Part shown: positions 24,164 through 32,773 of the stretch, one piece after another
How the letters are laid out: every line of letters begins with the position of its first letter
Numbering within the stretch: the stretch's first letter is position 1
Notes under the pieces: generated by a model
What the model saw: only the letters and a program-made list of their open reading frames with translations
The model's database searches: none
What the model was told of the DNA's origin: nothing
Program-made: the position numbers and the translations under genes
Source: Sphingomonadaceae bacterium
GTDB taxonomy: Bacteria > Pseudomonadota > Alphaproteobacteria > Sphingomonadales > Sphingomonadaceae
Assembly (NCBI GenBank): GCA_025356175.1
Contig: JANXUP010000178.1
Coordinates: 1 to 53,708, forward strand
DNA: 53,708 bases
Direction: 5' to 3'

Positions 24164-25300
24164 ATGACCACTACCATCCCTTCCGTCGTCGAATTGGCCG
24201 AAGCGCTGATTGCCTGCCCCAGCGTCACCCCTGCTGCCGGGCTGGTGTTCGATTGCCTGCAGGGCAAGCTCGAACCATTGGGCTTTGCGGTGCACCGCTT
24301 CCACGCGGGCGAGGCACCCGATGGACCGGTCGAAAACCTGTTCGCCATTCGCATGGGCCCCAAGGGCAGCCGCCACTTCGGCTTTGCCGGGCATGTCGAC
24401 GTGGTCCCGCCGGGCGAAGGCTGGACCAGCGCACCCTTCGCGCCCGAGCGGCGCGGGGGCCTCCTCTACGGGCGCGGCGCGGTCGACATGAAGGGCTCGA
24501 TCGCGGCGATGGTGGCGGCGGCGGCCGAGGTTCCGGCGGATGCGGGAGCGCTGAGCTTCATCATCACCGGCGACGAGGAAGGCCCGGCGACCTTCGGCAC
24601 GCAGGAACTGATCAAGCACATGCGCGCCGTGGACGCGATCCCCGACCTAATCCTGGTGGGCGAGCCGACCAGCGTCAGCCGTCTGGGCGACATGATGAAG
24701 ATCGGGCGGCGCGGATCGACCAACCTGTGGCTGGAAGTCGAGGGCAAGGAAGGCCATGTCGCCTACCCGCACCTCGCTGACAATCCGATCACCAAGCTGG
24801 TGCATCTGCTGGCCGAATTAAAGGCGATGCCGCTCGATGAGGGGACCGATTGGTTCCAGGCCTCCAACCTCGAGATCACCGATCTGACCGTCGGCAATCC
24901 TGCAACCAACGTGATCCCGGCGCGCGCCTCGGCACGGCTGTCGATCCGCTTCAACGACCAGCATAGCGGCACCGAGCTGGGCGATCAGGTCCGCGCCATC
25001 GCGGAAAAATACGGCGGCACGGTGCGGCAGGTGGTTTATGGCGAGGCCTTCCTCACCCCGCCGGGCGCTTTCTCGGACCTGATCGCCGCTGCGGTCGAGG
25101 CCGAAGTGGGCCTGCGCCCCGAAGTCAGCACCACCGGCGGGACCAGCGATGCGCGGTTCCTCAAGGACCTGTGCCCAGTGATCGAATTCGGCCTGTGCAA
25201 CGCGACGATGCACAAGCGCGACGAGGCGGTTGCGGTGGAAGACCTTGAGGCGCTGGTGCGGATCTACACGCGGGTCGCCAAGGCGGCTTTGGCAAGGTAG
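24164..25300 (+). CDS. dapE: succinyl-diaminopimelate desuccinylase
   Basis: A 378-residue M20-family di-zinc enzyme of the succinylase branch, releasing LL-diaminopimelate for lysine and peptidoglycan. Metal and catalytic residues: FAGHVDVVPPG (His, catalytic Asp), GRGAVDMKG (bridging Asp), ITGDEEG (catalytic Glu pair), and the late GTSDARFL / CNATMHKRDEAV (His ligand). The N-terminal EALIACPSVTPA is diagnostic of DapE. It stands alone; dapB lies about 2.3 kb away on the other strand. A palindromic repeat follows the stop. Confidence 0.96.
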   Translation: MTTTIPSVVELAEALIACPSVTPAAGLVFDCLQGKLEPLGFAVHRFHAGEAPDGPVENLFAIRMGPKGSRHFGFAGHVDVVPPGEGWTSAPFAPERRGGLLYGRGAVDMKGSIAAMVAAAAEVPADAGALSFIITGDEEGPATFGTQELIKHMRAVDAIPDLILVGEPTSVSRLGDMMKIGRRGSTNLWLEVEGKEGHVAYPHLADNPITKLVHLLAELKAMPLDEGTDWFQASNLEITDLTVGNPATNVIPARASARLSIRFNDQHSGTELGDQVRAIAEKYGGTVRQVVYGEAFLTPPGAFSDLIAAAVEAEVGLRPEVSTTGGTSDARFLKDLCPVIEFGLCNATMHKRDEAVAVEDLEALVRIYTRVAKAALAR

Positions 25301-25323
25301 CTGGGCCAATGGCATCGCGGGGC

Positions 25324-25394
25324 CTTCGACAGGCTCAGGCTGAGCGGATGTAGGTATTCAAATCCCAAGACCGCTCAGGCTGAGCTTGTCGAAG
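25324..25394. repeat. intergenic palindrome, family B
   Basis: The 24-base arms at 25324-25347 and 25371-25394 are inverted repeats with two mismatches, consensus CTTCGACARGCTCAG then SCTGAGCGG, around a 23-base centre. This motif is a common dispersed intergenic sequence in sphingomonad genomes as I recall. It follows dapE by about 23 bases and can act as its terminator. Confidence 0.8.
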
Positions 25395-25468
25395 CCCACG
25401 CGCCATGATTGCCCCGCATCCCGCCCCCTGTTAGGCTGCCCCGCAACAAAGTTTCGCGGGGGAGCACC

Positions 25469-26815
25469 ATGACTGAGCAGCGTTCGATTTTCAGCAAGGC
25501 CCTCGGCCTGCTCGCCAGCCACCTGACCGCCTGCATCATGGGCGGCATGGTGCTCGGCGTGGCGGCCGGTTACCTCGTCAACCAGGACCTGCTGTCGGGC
25601 GTGATGACCACCGAGCACTGGGCGCGCAGCTTTCAGGTGCTCTCGACCGTGTTCCTCAACCTGATCAAGATGGTCGTTGCGCCGCTAGTGCTGGCGACAA
25701 TCGTTTCGGGGCTGGCGCACATGAATGACAGCGCCGCGGTTGGCCGGATCGGGTTCCGCGCGATCCTGTGGTTCATCGTGGCGAGCTTCATCTCGATCAG
25801 CCTTGGCCTGCTGATGGTCAACCTGTTCCAGCCGGGGGTCGGGGTCGCGCTCACCGCTTCGGCGCAGTCGATTGGCGAGGTCAAGAAGCTCGACATGTTC
25901 GAATTCGTCGAACACGTCTTCCCCAAGAACATCATCCAGGCGATGGCGGACAACAACGTCCTGCAGATCCTGGTGTTTTCGCTGTTCGCCGGGATCGGCA
26001 TCACCGCGATTGGCGAGAAGGGCAAGCCGCTGGTGCGCGGCGCCGAGGCACTGGCCGAACTGATGCTGCAGGTCACCGGCTACGTCATGCGGTTCGCCCC
26101 GTTCGCGGTATTCGGCGCGCTCGCCAATGTCGTGGCGAAGAACGGCCTCGGCATCCTCGGCACTTATGCCAAGCTGCTGGGTGAGTTCTATTTCAGCTTG
26201 CTGCTGCTGTGGTCGCTGCTGATCGCGATCGGCTTTATCTTCCTGCGCGGCCGCGTGTTCACGCTGGTCCGCTATGTTCGCCAGCCGGTGCTGATTGCTT
26301 TCTCCACTGCGAGCAGCGAGGCAGCGATGCCCAAACTGTTCGAACAGCTCGACCGGTTCGGCATTCCGCGCCGCATTTCGGGCCTGATGCTGCCGCTGGG
26401 CTACAGCTTCAACCTTGACGGATCGATGATGTACGCGAGCTTCGCGACGATCTTCATCGCGCAGGCGTACGGCCACGTCTTGCCCATCGGCACCCAGATC
26501 GCGATCCTGCTGACCTTGATGATCAGCTCGAAAGGCATCGCTGCGGTGCCGCGCGCCAGCCTGGTGGTGATCGCCGCGACGCTCGCCATGTTCGACCTGC
26601 CGGTTGAAGGCATCGCGCTGGTCCTCGCCATCGACCAGTTCCTCGACATGGGCCGCACCGCGACCAACGTGCTCGGCAACTCGGTCGCGACCGCGGTCAT
26701 CACCAAATGGGAAGGCATGCTTCAGCCGCCGATGGATTCCGATGCGGAGCTTCACGCGCCGGGCGAGACGGCGGAGCATGGGAAGCACGGGCTGCATCTC
26801 GACAAGTCGCAGTAG
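25469..26815 (+). CDS. dicarboxylate/amino acid:cation symporter (DAACS family)
   Basis: About 448 residues with multiple membrane segments and the hairpins of the GltPh/DctA fold. Landmarks: FLNLIKMVVAPLVLATIVSGL, TASSEAAMPKLFEQL (the Ser-rich hairpin 1 equivalent), LPLGYSFNLDGSMMY (TM7), SSKGIAAVPRASLVV (hairpin 2) and DMGRTATNVLGNSVATAVI (TM8 with substrate-binding Asp/Thr/Asn). It imports C4-dicarboxylates or acidic amino acids with protons or sodium. The ATG at 25469 follows GGGGGAGC; the track start 20 codons earlier is out of family. A family-A palindrome follows. Confidence 0.93.
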   Translation: MTEQRSIFSKALGLLASHLTACIMGGMVLGVAAGYLVNQDLLSGVMTTEHWARSFQVLSTVFLNLIKMVVAPLVLATIVSGLAHMNDSAAVGRIGFRAILWFIVASFISISLGLLMVNLFQPGVGVALTASAQSIGEVKKLDMFEFVEHVFPKNIIQAMADNNVLQILVFSLFAGIGITAIGEKGKPLVRGAEALAELMLQVTGYVMRFAPFAVFGALANVVAKNGLGILGTYAKLLGEFYFSLLLLWSLLIAIGFIFLRGRVFTLVRYVRQPVLIAFSTASSEAAMPKLFEQLDRFGIPRRISGLMLPLGYSFNLDGSMMYASFATIFIAQAYGHVLPIGTQIAILLTLMISSKGIAAVPRASLVVIAATLAMFDLPVEGIALVLAIDQFLDMGRTATNVLGNSVATAVITKWEGMLQPPMDSDAELHAPGETAEHGKHGLHLDKSQ

Positions 26816-26818
26816 CTG

Positions 26819-26952
26819 GGTTCGCGCAAAGACCGCAAAGCTCGCTAAGGTGCCGTACTCGCGGCGCAGCCGCTGCTGTTTCATAGGTCGCAGGAGACAA
26901 GCCTGCGGCACCAAGCAAGCTCTTTGCGGCCTTTGCGGTCTTTGCGCGAAAC
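26819..26952 (-). repeat. REP-like intergenic palindrome, family A copy 2
   Basis: The same arm family as 7417-7580: GGTTCGCGCAAAGACCGC (from 26819) and its inverted partner ending GCGCGAAACC, which touches the nth stop codon. The centre differs from copy 1. The element fills the whole gap between two convergent genes and could terminate both. Confidence 0.8.
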
Positions 26953-27591
26953 CTACTTCTTCAGACTCTTAGGCTTAAACGCGCACAGGTCGGCCACCAC
27001 ACACCGCCAGCATTCCGGAGTGCGCGCCTTGCAGGTGTAGCGGCCGTGCAGGATCAGCCAGTGATGCGCGCCAAGGCGGAACGGCTGCGGCACCTTCTTT
27101 TCAAGCTGCGCCTCGACCTGTTCGGGGGTCATGCCTTTCGCCAGCCCGGTGCGGTTGCCGACGCGGAAGATATGGGTATCGACCGCGAAGGTTTCCTGCC
27201 CGAACCAGCAATTAAGCACGACGTTGGCGGTCTTGCGCCCGACCCCGGGCAGCCGCACCAGCGCCTCGCGCGTGGCCGGCACTTCGCCGCCAAACTCGTC
27301 GACCAGGAGCTGCGACATGGCGATGACGTTCTTCGCCTTGGAGTTGAACAGTCCGATCGTCTTGATGTGCTCCTTGAGGCCGTCTTCGCCCAGTTCGAGC
27401 ATCTGCTGCGGGGTCTTGACCCTCGCGAACAGCGCCCGCGTCGCCTTGTTCACCCCGACATCGGTTGACTGTGCCGACAGCGCCACGGCAACGACCAGCT
27501 GGAAGGCATTGCCGAACAAAAGCTCAGTCTCGGGCGATGGGTTATCCTCAGCGAGTCGGCGGAAGAATTCGAAGACCTCGGCCTTGGTCAA
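26953..27591 (-). CDS. nth: endonuclease III (DNA glycosylase/AP lyase)
   Basis: A 212-residue base-excision repair enzyme removing oxidised pyrimidines. The helix-hairpin-helix is LVRLPGVGRKTANVVL with the catalytic Lys, and the catalytic Asp follows in FAVDTHIFRV. The C-terminal 4Fe-4S loop has the exact Cys spacing (CKARTPEC, WRC, VVADLC). The TTG at 27591 overlaps the dapB stop in TTGA and gives LTKAEVFEFFRRL; the longer track start lies inside dapB. It is cotranscribed with dapB. Confidence 0.95.
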   Translation of the reverse strand: MTKAEVFEFFRRLAEDNPSPETELLFGNAFQLVVAVALSAQSTDVGVNKATRALFARVKTPQQMLELGEDGLKEHIKTIGLFNSKAKNVIAMSQLLVDEFGGEVPATREALVRLPGVGRKTANVVLNCWFGQETFAVDTHIFRVGNRTGLAKGMTPEQVEAQLEKKVPQPFRLGAHHWLILHGRYTCKARTPECWRCVVADLCAFKPKSLKK

Positions 27592-28316
27592 AGGCCCAGA
27601 ACCTCGGGCATGGTATAACGGCCCGGCGCCTTGCCCACCAGCCACTGCGCCGCGCGGACCGCCCCCTTGGCGAAGATGGTCCGGTTCTCGGCAAGGTGCG
27701 ACAGGGTCACGCGCTCGCTTTCCCCCAGGAACAGCACCGAATGATCGCCCGCCACGGTGCCGCCGCGCAAGCTGGCAAAGCCGATGTCGCCCGCATGCCG
27801 CGCGCCGGTGATCCCGTCACGGCCGCGGACGCTGTGATCCGCCAGATCGGTCGCGCGCCCCTCCGCTGCTGCTTGTCCCAGCAGAAGCGCGGTGCCCGAT
27901 GGCGCGTCGATCTTCATGCGGTGATGCATCTCCACGATCTCGATATCCCAGTCCTCACCAAGCCGCCCCGCCGCCTCGCGGACCAGGTGAGCGAGCAGCG
28001 TCACGCCCAGCGAGGTGTTGCCGGTCTGCAGCACCGCAATCTTTGCCGCCGCGTGATCGCACAGCCACAGGTGGCGCTCTTCAAGGCCGGTGGTCCCAAC
28101 CAGAATCGGCACGCCTGCTGCCATGGCCGCATCGAGATTAGCCTCAAGCGCGGCCGGCGAGGAGAAATCGACCAGCACGTCGCTGGCGCGAGCCAGTGCG
28201 GCCAAGTCACCGGCCTGGTCGACCCCGCCGGAATGGACCTCGCCCGCCGCGGCAATCGCCGCGACCAGCGCCGCTCCCATGCGCCCTGCGCTGCCGATGA
28301 TGCCGATTCGTGCCAT
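27588..28316 (-). CDS. dapB: 4-hydroxy-tetrahydrodipicolinate reductase
   Basis: A 242-residue NAD(P)H-dependent reductase of the diaminopimelate/lysine pathway. Nucleotide-binding motif IGIIGSAGRMG is N-terminal, VLVDFSSPAA and VGTTGLEE follow, and the active site is EIVEMHHRMKIDAPSGTA (His pair, Lys, Gly-Thr). The ATG at 28316 before ARIGIIG is the natural start. nth follows with a TTGA overlap. It diverges from cobB with only 26 bases between the starts, so the promoters must overlap the genes or each other. Confidence 0.96.
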   Translation of the reverse strand: MARIGIIGSAGRMGAALVAAIAAAGEVHSGGVDQAGDLAALARASDVLVDFSSPAALEANLDAAMAAGVPILVGTTGLEERHLWLCDHAAAKIAVLQTGNTSLGVTLLAHLVREAAGRLGEDWDIEIVEMHHRMKIDAPSGTALLLGQAAAEGRATDLADHSVRGRDGITGARHAGDIGFASLRGGTVAGDHSVLFLGESERVTLSHLAENRTIFAKGAVRAAQWLVGKAPGRYTMPEVLGL

Positions 28317-28342
28317 TGCCGTCCCCATGTGTGGCGTGCTTC

Positions 28343-29050
28343 ATGCGGGACATGGGCCAAATCCGCAACATCGTGATCCTGACCGGCGCGGGGATTTCCG
28401 CCGAGAGCGGGATCGATACCTTCCGCAGCGAAGGCGGCTTGTGGGAACAGCACCGGGTTGAGGATGTCGCCACGCCCGAAGGCTTTGCCCGCGATCCCGA
28501 CCTTGTGCTGCGCTTCTACGACATGCGCCGCGCGGCGATTCAGACGAAGCAGCCCAACCCGGCGCATTATGCGCTGGCCCGGCTCGACAACGAGTGGCCC
28601 GGCGAGCTCTTGATCGTCACCCAGAACGTCGATGACCTGCACGAGCGGGCCGGGGCAAAACGCGTGCTGCACATGCACGGGGAGCACCTCACAGCCTGGT
28701 GCCCCAGCTGCGATATTCGCAGTCCGTGGCGCGCGCCGTTGATGGACCGCCCGCCCTGCCCGGTCTGCCAGGCCCGCACGCTGCGGCCCGATGTCGTGTG
28801 GTTCGGCGAGATGCCCTACCGGATGGGCGAAATCTACGCGGCGCTGCGGACCTGCGACCTGTTCGTCTCGATCGGCACCTCGGGCGCGGTCTATCCCGCG
28901 GCAGGTTTTGTCCAGAACGCAGTCGAACTCGGTGCCGAGACGCTTGAGCTCAATCTCGAACGCAGCCAAGGGTCTTCGATGTTTCATGAGACGCGGCTCG
29001 GTCCGGCAAGCGAACTGGTGCCGCAATGGACCCAGGAGATGCTGCGATGA
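28343..29050 (+). CDS. cobB: NAD-dependent protein deacylase, sirtuin class III
   Basis: About 235 residues. NAD-binding ILTGAGISAESGIDTFR, then GLWEQHRVEDVATPEGF typical of CobB, TQNVDDLHERAG, the catalytic His in HMHGEH and a four-Cys zinc site (CPSC...CPVC). Class III acyl-selective residues appear as Tyr-x-x-Arg in FYDMRR, which predicts desuccinylase/demalonylase as well as deacetylase activity. The start was taken at the ATG before RDMGQIRN; the ATG three codons later is also possible. The stop overlaps the GFA gene by four bases. Confidence 0.93.
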   Translation: MRDMGQIRNIVILTGAGISAESGIDTFRSEGGLWEQHRVEDVATPEGFARDPDLVLRFYDMRRAAIQTKQPNPAHYALARLDNEWPGELLIVTQNVDDLHERAGAKRVLHMHGEHLTAWCPSCDIRSPWRAPLMDRPPCPVCQARTLRPDVVWFGEMPYRMGEIYAALRTCDLFVSIGTSGAVYPAAGFVQNAVELGAETLELNLERSQGSSMFHETRLGPASELVPQWTQEMLR

Positions 29051-29385
29051 GCGAACACCACGGCAGCTGCCACTGCGGCGCGGTACGGCTGGTGTTGCGC
29101 GACGATCCGGTTAAGGCGGCGAGCTGCAACTGTTCGATCTGCCGCCGGATCGGTGGGTTATGGGCCTATGCCGAACCGGTAAAGATCACTATCGAGGGCG
29201 CTGGCGTGGCTTACCGCCAAGGCGATTGCATGCTCGATACCTGGCACTGCGGCACCTGCGGCTGCACCACGCACTGGACTCCGGTCGATCCGGCCTACCA
29301 GCGGATGGCGGTCAATCTCAGGATGTTCGATCCGGCGTTGTGGCAAGACTTGCCGATCCGCCACGTCGACGGAGCAAGCTTCTAG
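29047..29385 (+). CDS. GFA-family zinc-binding protein
   Basis: A 112-residue protein of the glutathione-dependent formaldehyde-activating (GFA/CENP-V) fold. Zinc-binding Cys residues: GSCHCGAVRLVL, CNCSICRR and WHCGTCGCTTHW. Most bacterial members have no proven formaldehyde activity, so the function is open. The ATG overlaps the cobB stop (ATGA), hence the same operon. The last bases overlap the convergent MoeB-like gene's stop by four. Confidence 0.9.
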   Translation: MSEHHGSCHCGAVRLVLRDDPVKAASCNCSICRRIGGLWAYAEPVKITIEGAGVAYRQGDCMLDTWHCGTCGCTTHWTPVDPAYQRMAVNLRMFDPALWQDLPIRHVDGASF

Positions 29386-30149
29386 CCGCCGCACCCCCGG
29401 CACTCCGGGTCCTTGACGATCCGCATCGTTCGAAGGCTCGGGACCAGCCCTTCGAACAGGTGCAGCTGGCCCCATTGCGGATCGCCGAGCGCGGCTTTGC
29501 CCTGCACCAGCACCCGCACCGCCTGCATCGCGGCGAAAGCGCCGACGAACCCGGCCACCGCGCCCAGCACCCCGTCTTCGGCGCAGGTATCGCAGTCCTC
29601 GGCATCGAAAGCATCACCAACGAAGCAGCGATAGCAGGCCTGTCCGGCCAAGTGCCCGGCGAAGTTCGCGACTTGCCCCTGAAACCGCCCGATCGCCGCA
29701 CTTGTCAGCGGAATGCCGAGCCGCACGCAGGTGTCCGACACCACCAGCCGAGTCGCGAAATTGTCGCACCCGTCGAGCACAAGGTAAGCACCTTCAAGGA
29801 ACCGCGCCGCGTTGTGATCCCCCACCGCCTCGGCGTGGACGCGGACCTTGAGGGAACCGTCGAACTTGCTGACCCAGTCGGCGGCGAGGTCGGCCTTGCG
29901 GCGGCCCACATCCGCTTCGCGGTAGATCGTCTGGCGCTGCAGGTTCGATGCGTCGACCACGTCGCGGTCGATCACTGTCAGAGTGCCGATTCCCGCCGCT
30001 GCCAGGTATTGCAGCGCGGGCGAACCGATCCCGCCCAGCCCGACAATCGCGACGTGCGCACCGGAGAGCGCGACCTGCCCCGCTCCGCCCAGTTCGGGCA
30101 GGACAATATGGCGGGCAAAGCGTTCGAGGCGGTCAGGCGGGAGCGACAT
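29382..30149 (-). CDS. moeB: HesA/MoeB/ThiF-family adenylyltransferase (MoeB-like)
   Basis: A 255-residue E1-like enzyme that adenylates the C-terminal Gly of a sulfur-carrier protein (MoaD or ThiS). ATP-binding AIVGLGGIGSPALQYL, ERFARHIVLPELGG at the start, DRDVVDASNLQRQ, and DGCDNFATR with the catalytic Asp. Zinc-binding pairs are CYRC and the terminal CRGC. There is no rhodanese domain. The start at 30149 (SLPPDRLERF) is family-consistent; the track start is too long. MoeB versus ThiF partner cannot be decided from sequence alone. Confidence 0.87.
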   Translation of the reverse strand: MSLPPDRLERFARHIVLPELGGAGQVALSGAHVAIVGLGGIGSPALQYLAAAGIGTLTVIDRDVVDASNLQRQTIYREADVGRRKADLAADWVSKFDGSLKVRVHAEAVGDHNAARFLEGAYLVLDGCDNFATRLVVSDTCVRLGIPLTSAAIGRFQGQVANFAGHLAGQACYRCFVGDAFDAEDCDTCAEDGVLGAVAGFVGAFAAMQAVRVLVQGKAALGDPQWGQLHLFEGLVPSLRTMRIVKDPECRGCGG

Positions 30150-30256
30150 TGGCTCACCCTCTACGGCCATTCGGCGCCGCGGCAAAGGAAGGTTCTTGCG
30201 CAGCCCCGCGCTCTGCGGCACTTAACCGGTCAATTAAGAAAACAATGGGATGAGCG

Positions 30257-31969
30257 ATGCATTATGCCGAGCTGCGCCAAGTGCGCGAGGAACTGACCGG
30301 ACCGGGCGGACAATTCGAAATCGTTGACGCCGAGGTGCTGGGCAACCGGCTCAAGGTGTTCAAGAACGCCCCGCCCTCGGTGCGCGAAGTATGGCTGTCG
30401 AGCGCGATGTTCGCCGAACGCCCCTACCTCATCTACCAGGACGAGGTGATGACTTATGCCGAGGCGCATTCCGCTGTGAACGCGGTCGCCGCCTGGCTGT
30501 TCGCACAAGGCGTCAAGCCCGGCGACCGGGTGGCAATCGCGATGCGCAATTATCCCGAATGGATGCTGATCTACTGGGCCTGCGTCTCGATCGGGGTCGC
30601 CGCGGTGGGCATGAACGCCTGGTGGAACGGCGAGGAAATGGCCTTCGCGATGAAGGACTCCGCCCCCAAGGTCCTGTTTGCCGATACCGAACGGCTGGCA
30701 CGCATGCACGAAACCCCGGGCCTGACCGACGGGGTCAAGCTCGTCGGCGTGCGCGTACCCACGCCGCATATCGGAGTGACCGAATGGAGCGAGGTCGTGG
30801 CGCACGGCGGGGCGATGCCCGAAGTCGCGGTCGATCCCGATGCCGATGCCTCGATCTTCTACACTTCGGGCACCACCGGCTTTCCCAAGGGCGCGCAGCT
30901 CACTCACCGCGGCTGCGTCGCGAACCTGCTCAACATGGTCTATTCGACCACCGCGCAGGCGCTCGCGGTCGAACGCGCCACAGGCTTCACCGCGCCGCTC
31001 GATCCGCCGCCGGCGGTAACGCTGCTCACCACGCCGCTGTTCCACGTCACCGCCAACAATTGCGGCGCATACCTGACCACTGCCGCCGGCGGGGCGATCG
31101 TGCTGATGTACAAGTGGGAGGCGGGCGAGGCGCTGCGGCTGGTCGAGAAGTACAAAATTTCCGGGATCAGCGGTGTACCGGTGATGAGCCGCGAGATCAT
31201 CAACCACCCTGACTTTGCCAAGTTTGACACCTCGAGTCTCACCGGCATGTCCGGCGGCGGGGCGCAGGTGCCGCCCGACCTGGTGCTCAAGATCGACGAG
31301 AAGATCGCCACCGCGCGGCCGACCACTGGCTACGGCATGACCGAGACCTGCGGGATCATCACTTCGGTGACCGGGGACTTCTTCGTTGCCAAGCCTGATA
31401 GCGCCGGCCCCTCGATGCCCAATTTCGAGGTCAAATGCGTTGACGATGATGGGGGCGAAGTGGCGCAAGGCGAGCTCGGCGAGCTGTGGGTCAAGGGCTC
31501 ATCGGTGATCAAGGGCTACATCAACCGCCCCGATGCGACCGCCGCCACGATCACCGACGGCGGCTGGCTCCACACTGGCGACATCGCCCGGATCGACACG
31601 GACGGGTTCATCTACATCGTCGACCGCAAGAAGGACATGGTCCTGCGCGGGGGCGAGAACGTGTTCTGCAGCGAGGTCGAATCGGGCATCTACCGCCACG
31701 CTGCGGTGGCCGAATGCTGCGTGTTCGGGGTGCCCGACGAGCGGCTGGGCGAAGAGGTCGGTGTCGCGGTGGTGCTGAAGGCCGGCGACACGCTCGACGA
31801 AACCGAGCTCAAGGCGCACTGCATGGACGTGATGGCCAAGCACAAGGTGCCGCGCTACGTCTGGTTCATGACCGAGCCGCTGCCGCGCAACGCCAGCGGC
31901 AAATTCCTGCGCCGCGAACTGCGCGAGGAGCTGAGCAAGCAGGCATCAGAGGCACTGAGCCATGGGTGA
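30257..31969 (+). CDS. acyl-CoA synthetase (class I adenylate-forming, fatty/aromatic acid:CoA ligase)
   Basis: A 570-residue ligase. The P-loop is YTSGTTGFPKGAQLTHRG, followed by TPLFHVTANN, GYGMTET, GWLHTGDIARIDTDGF and DRKKDMVLRGGENVFCSEVE. The catalytic Lys is in NASGKFLRREL. All residues needed for acyl-adenylate and thioester formation are present. The substrate is not certain; family context suggests a medium- or long-chain or cyclic carboxylic acid. The SDR gene overlaps its 3' end by eight bases, so activation and dehydrogenation are probably one pathway. Confidence 0.9.
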   Translation: MHYAELRQVREELTGPGGQFEIVDAEVLGNRLKVFKNAPPSVREVWLSSAMFAERPYLIYQDEVMTYAEAHSAVNAVAAWLFAQGVKPGDRVAIAMRNYPEWMLIYWACVSIGVAAVGMNAWWNGEEMAFAMKDSAPKVLFADTERLARMHETPGLTDGVKLVGVRVPTPHIGVTEWSEVVAHGGAMPEVAVDPDADASIFYTSGTTGFPKGAQLTHRGCVANLLNMVYSTTAQALAVERATGFTAPLDPPPAVTLLTTPLFHVTANNCGAYLTTAAGGAIVLMYKWEAGEALRLVEKYKISGISGVPVMSREIINHPDFAKFDTSSLTGMSGGGAQVPPDLVLKIDEKIATARPTTGYGMTETCGIITSVTGDFFVAKPDSAGPSMPNFEVKCVDDDGGEVAQGELGELWVKGSSVIKGYINRPDATAATITDGGWLHTGDIARIDTDGFIYIVDRKKDMVLRGGENVFCSEVESGIYRHAAVAECCVFGVPDERLGEEVGVAVVLKAGDTLDETELKAHCMDVMAKHKVPRYVWFMTEPLPRNASGKFLRRELREELSKQASEALSHG

Positions 31970-32732
31970 TCTGGACGGACGTATCGCACTGGTAACCGGG
32001 GCGGCCACCGGGCTGGGCGCTGCTGCGGCGCGGGCGTTGGCGGCGGCCGGGGCAAAGGTTGCAGTGACCGATCTGGCGGCGCCCGACGACCTTGCCGCCG
32101 AAATTGGCGGCATCGCGCGCGCGCAAGACGTGACCAGCGAAGCCGATTGGGCGGCGACGATGGCCTGGCTGCGCAGCGAGGCCGGCGGGCTCGACATTCT
32201 GGTCAACAACGCCGGGCTGTGGCTGTTCAAGCCGATCACCGAGACCACGCTGGAAGACTGGCGGCGGCTTCACGCGGTCAACTGCGAGGGCGTGTTCATG
32301 GGCACCCGCGCGGCGATCCCCTTGTTGGCCGAGCGCGCGCACTTGTGGCGCGGCGGCGCGGCGATCGTGAACCTCTCGTCGGTGGCGGGAATCGAAGGCG
32401 CGGCGGGCGCGACCTGCTACAATTCGACCAAGGGCGCGGTGCGCCTGTTCACCAAGGGCTGCGCCAAGGAACTCGCCGCGGCGCGGATCCGGGTCAATTC
32501 GGTCCACCCCGGGGTGATCGATACCCAGATGGGCCGCGCGCTGATCGATGACTTTGCGGTTGCCCAGGGCATGGGCGACAACGAGGTGCTGGCCCAAGTC
32601 TCGGCGATGCACCCGCTCGGCCACCTCGGCGAGCCGCAGAACGTGGCCGATGCGGTGGTGTTCCTGGCCAGCGACCGCGCCGCCTTCACCACCGGGAGCG
32701 AACTGGTGATCGACGGCGGGATGTCGGCTTGA
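31962..32732 (+). CDS. SDR-family NAD(P)-dependent oxidoreductase
   Basis: A 256-residue classical short-chain dehydrogenase. Cofactor motif LVTGAATGLGAAAA with an acidic residue after beta-2 (VTDLAAP), favouring NAD. The NNAG motif, the catalytic Ser in NLSSVAG and the Tyr-Lys pair in CYNSTKGAV are intact. VHPGVIDTQMG and TGSELVIDGGMSA close the fold. The ATG lies eight bases inside the acyl-CoA ligase gene. Members of this type oxidise secondary alcohols, including steroid and cyclic substrates. Confidence 0.92.
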   Translation: MGDLDGRIALVTGAATGLGAAAARALAAAGAKVAVTDLAAPDDLAAEIGGIARAQDVTSEADWAATMAWLRSEAGGLDILVNNAGLWLFKPITETTLEDWRRLHAVNCEGVFMGTRAAIPLLAERAHLWRGGAAIVNLSSVAGIEGAAGATCYNSTKGAVRLFTKGCAKELAAARIRVNSVHPGVIDTQMGRALIDDFAVAQGMGDNEVLAQVSAMHPLGHLGEPQNVADAVVFLASDRAAFTTGSELVIDGGMSA

Positions 32733-32739
32733 TGGAAGT

Positions 32740-32769
32740 GTGCACAGCTTTGTGAACAGGGCTGTGCAC
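32740..32769. terminator. hairpin between convergent SDR and small unknown gene
   Basis: GTGCACAGC and GCTGTGCAC form a perfect 9-bp stem around a 12-base loop, lying between the two convergent stops. There is no T tract; it is probably a bidirectional terminator. Confidence 0.6.
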
Positions 32770-32773
32770 CGCT

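Noticed and set aside
32740-32769. Possible DnaA-box-like or origin element (TGTGCACAG motifs) near dnaA
   Set aside because: The motifs are the arms of a 9-bp hairpin between convergent genes and do not match the DnaA box consensus.
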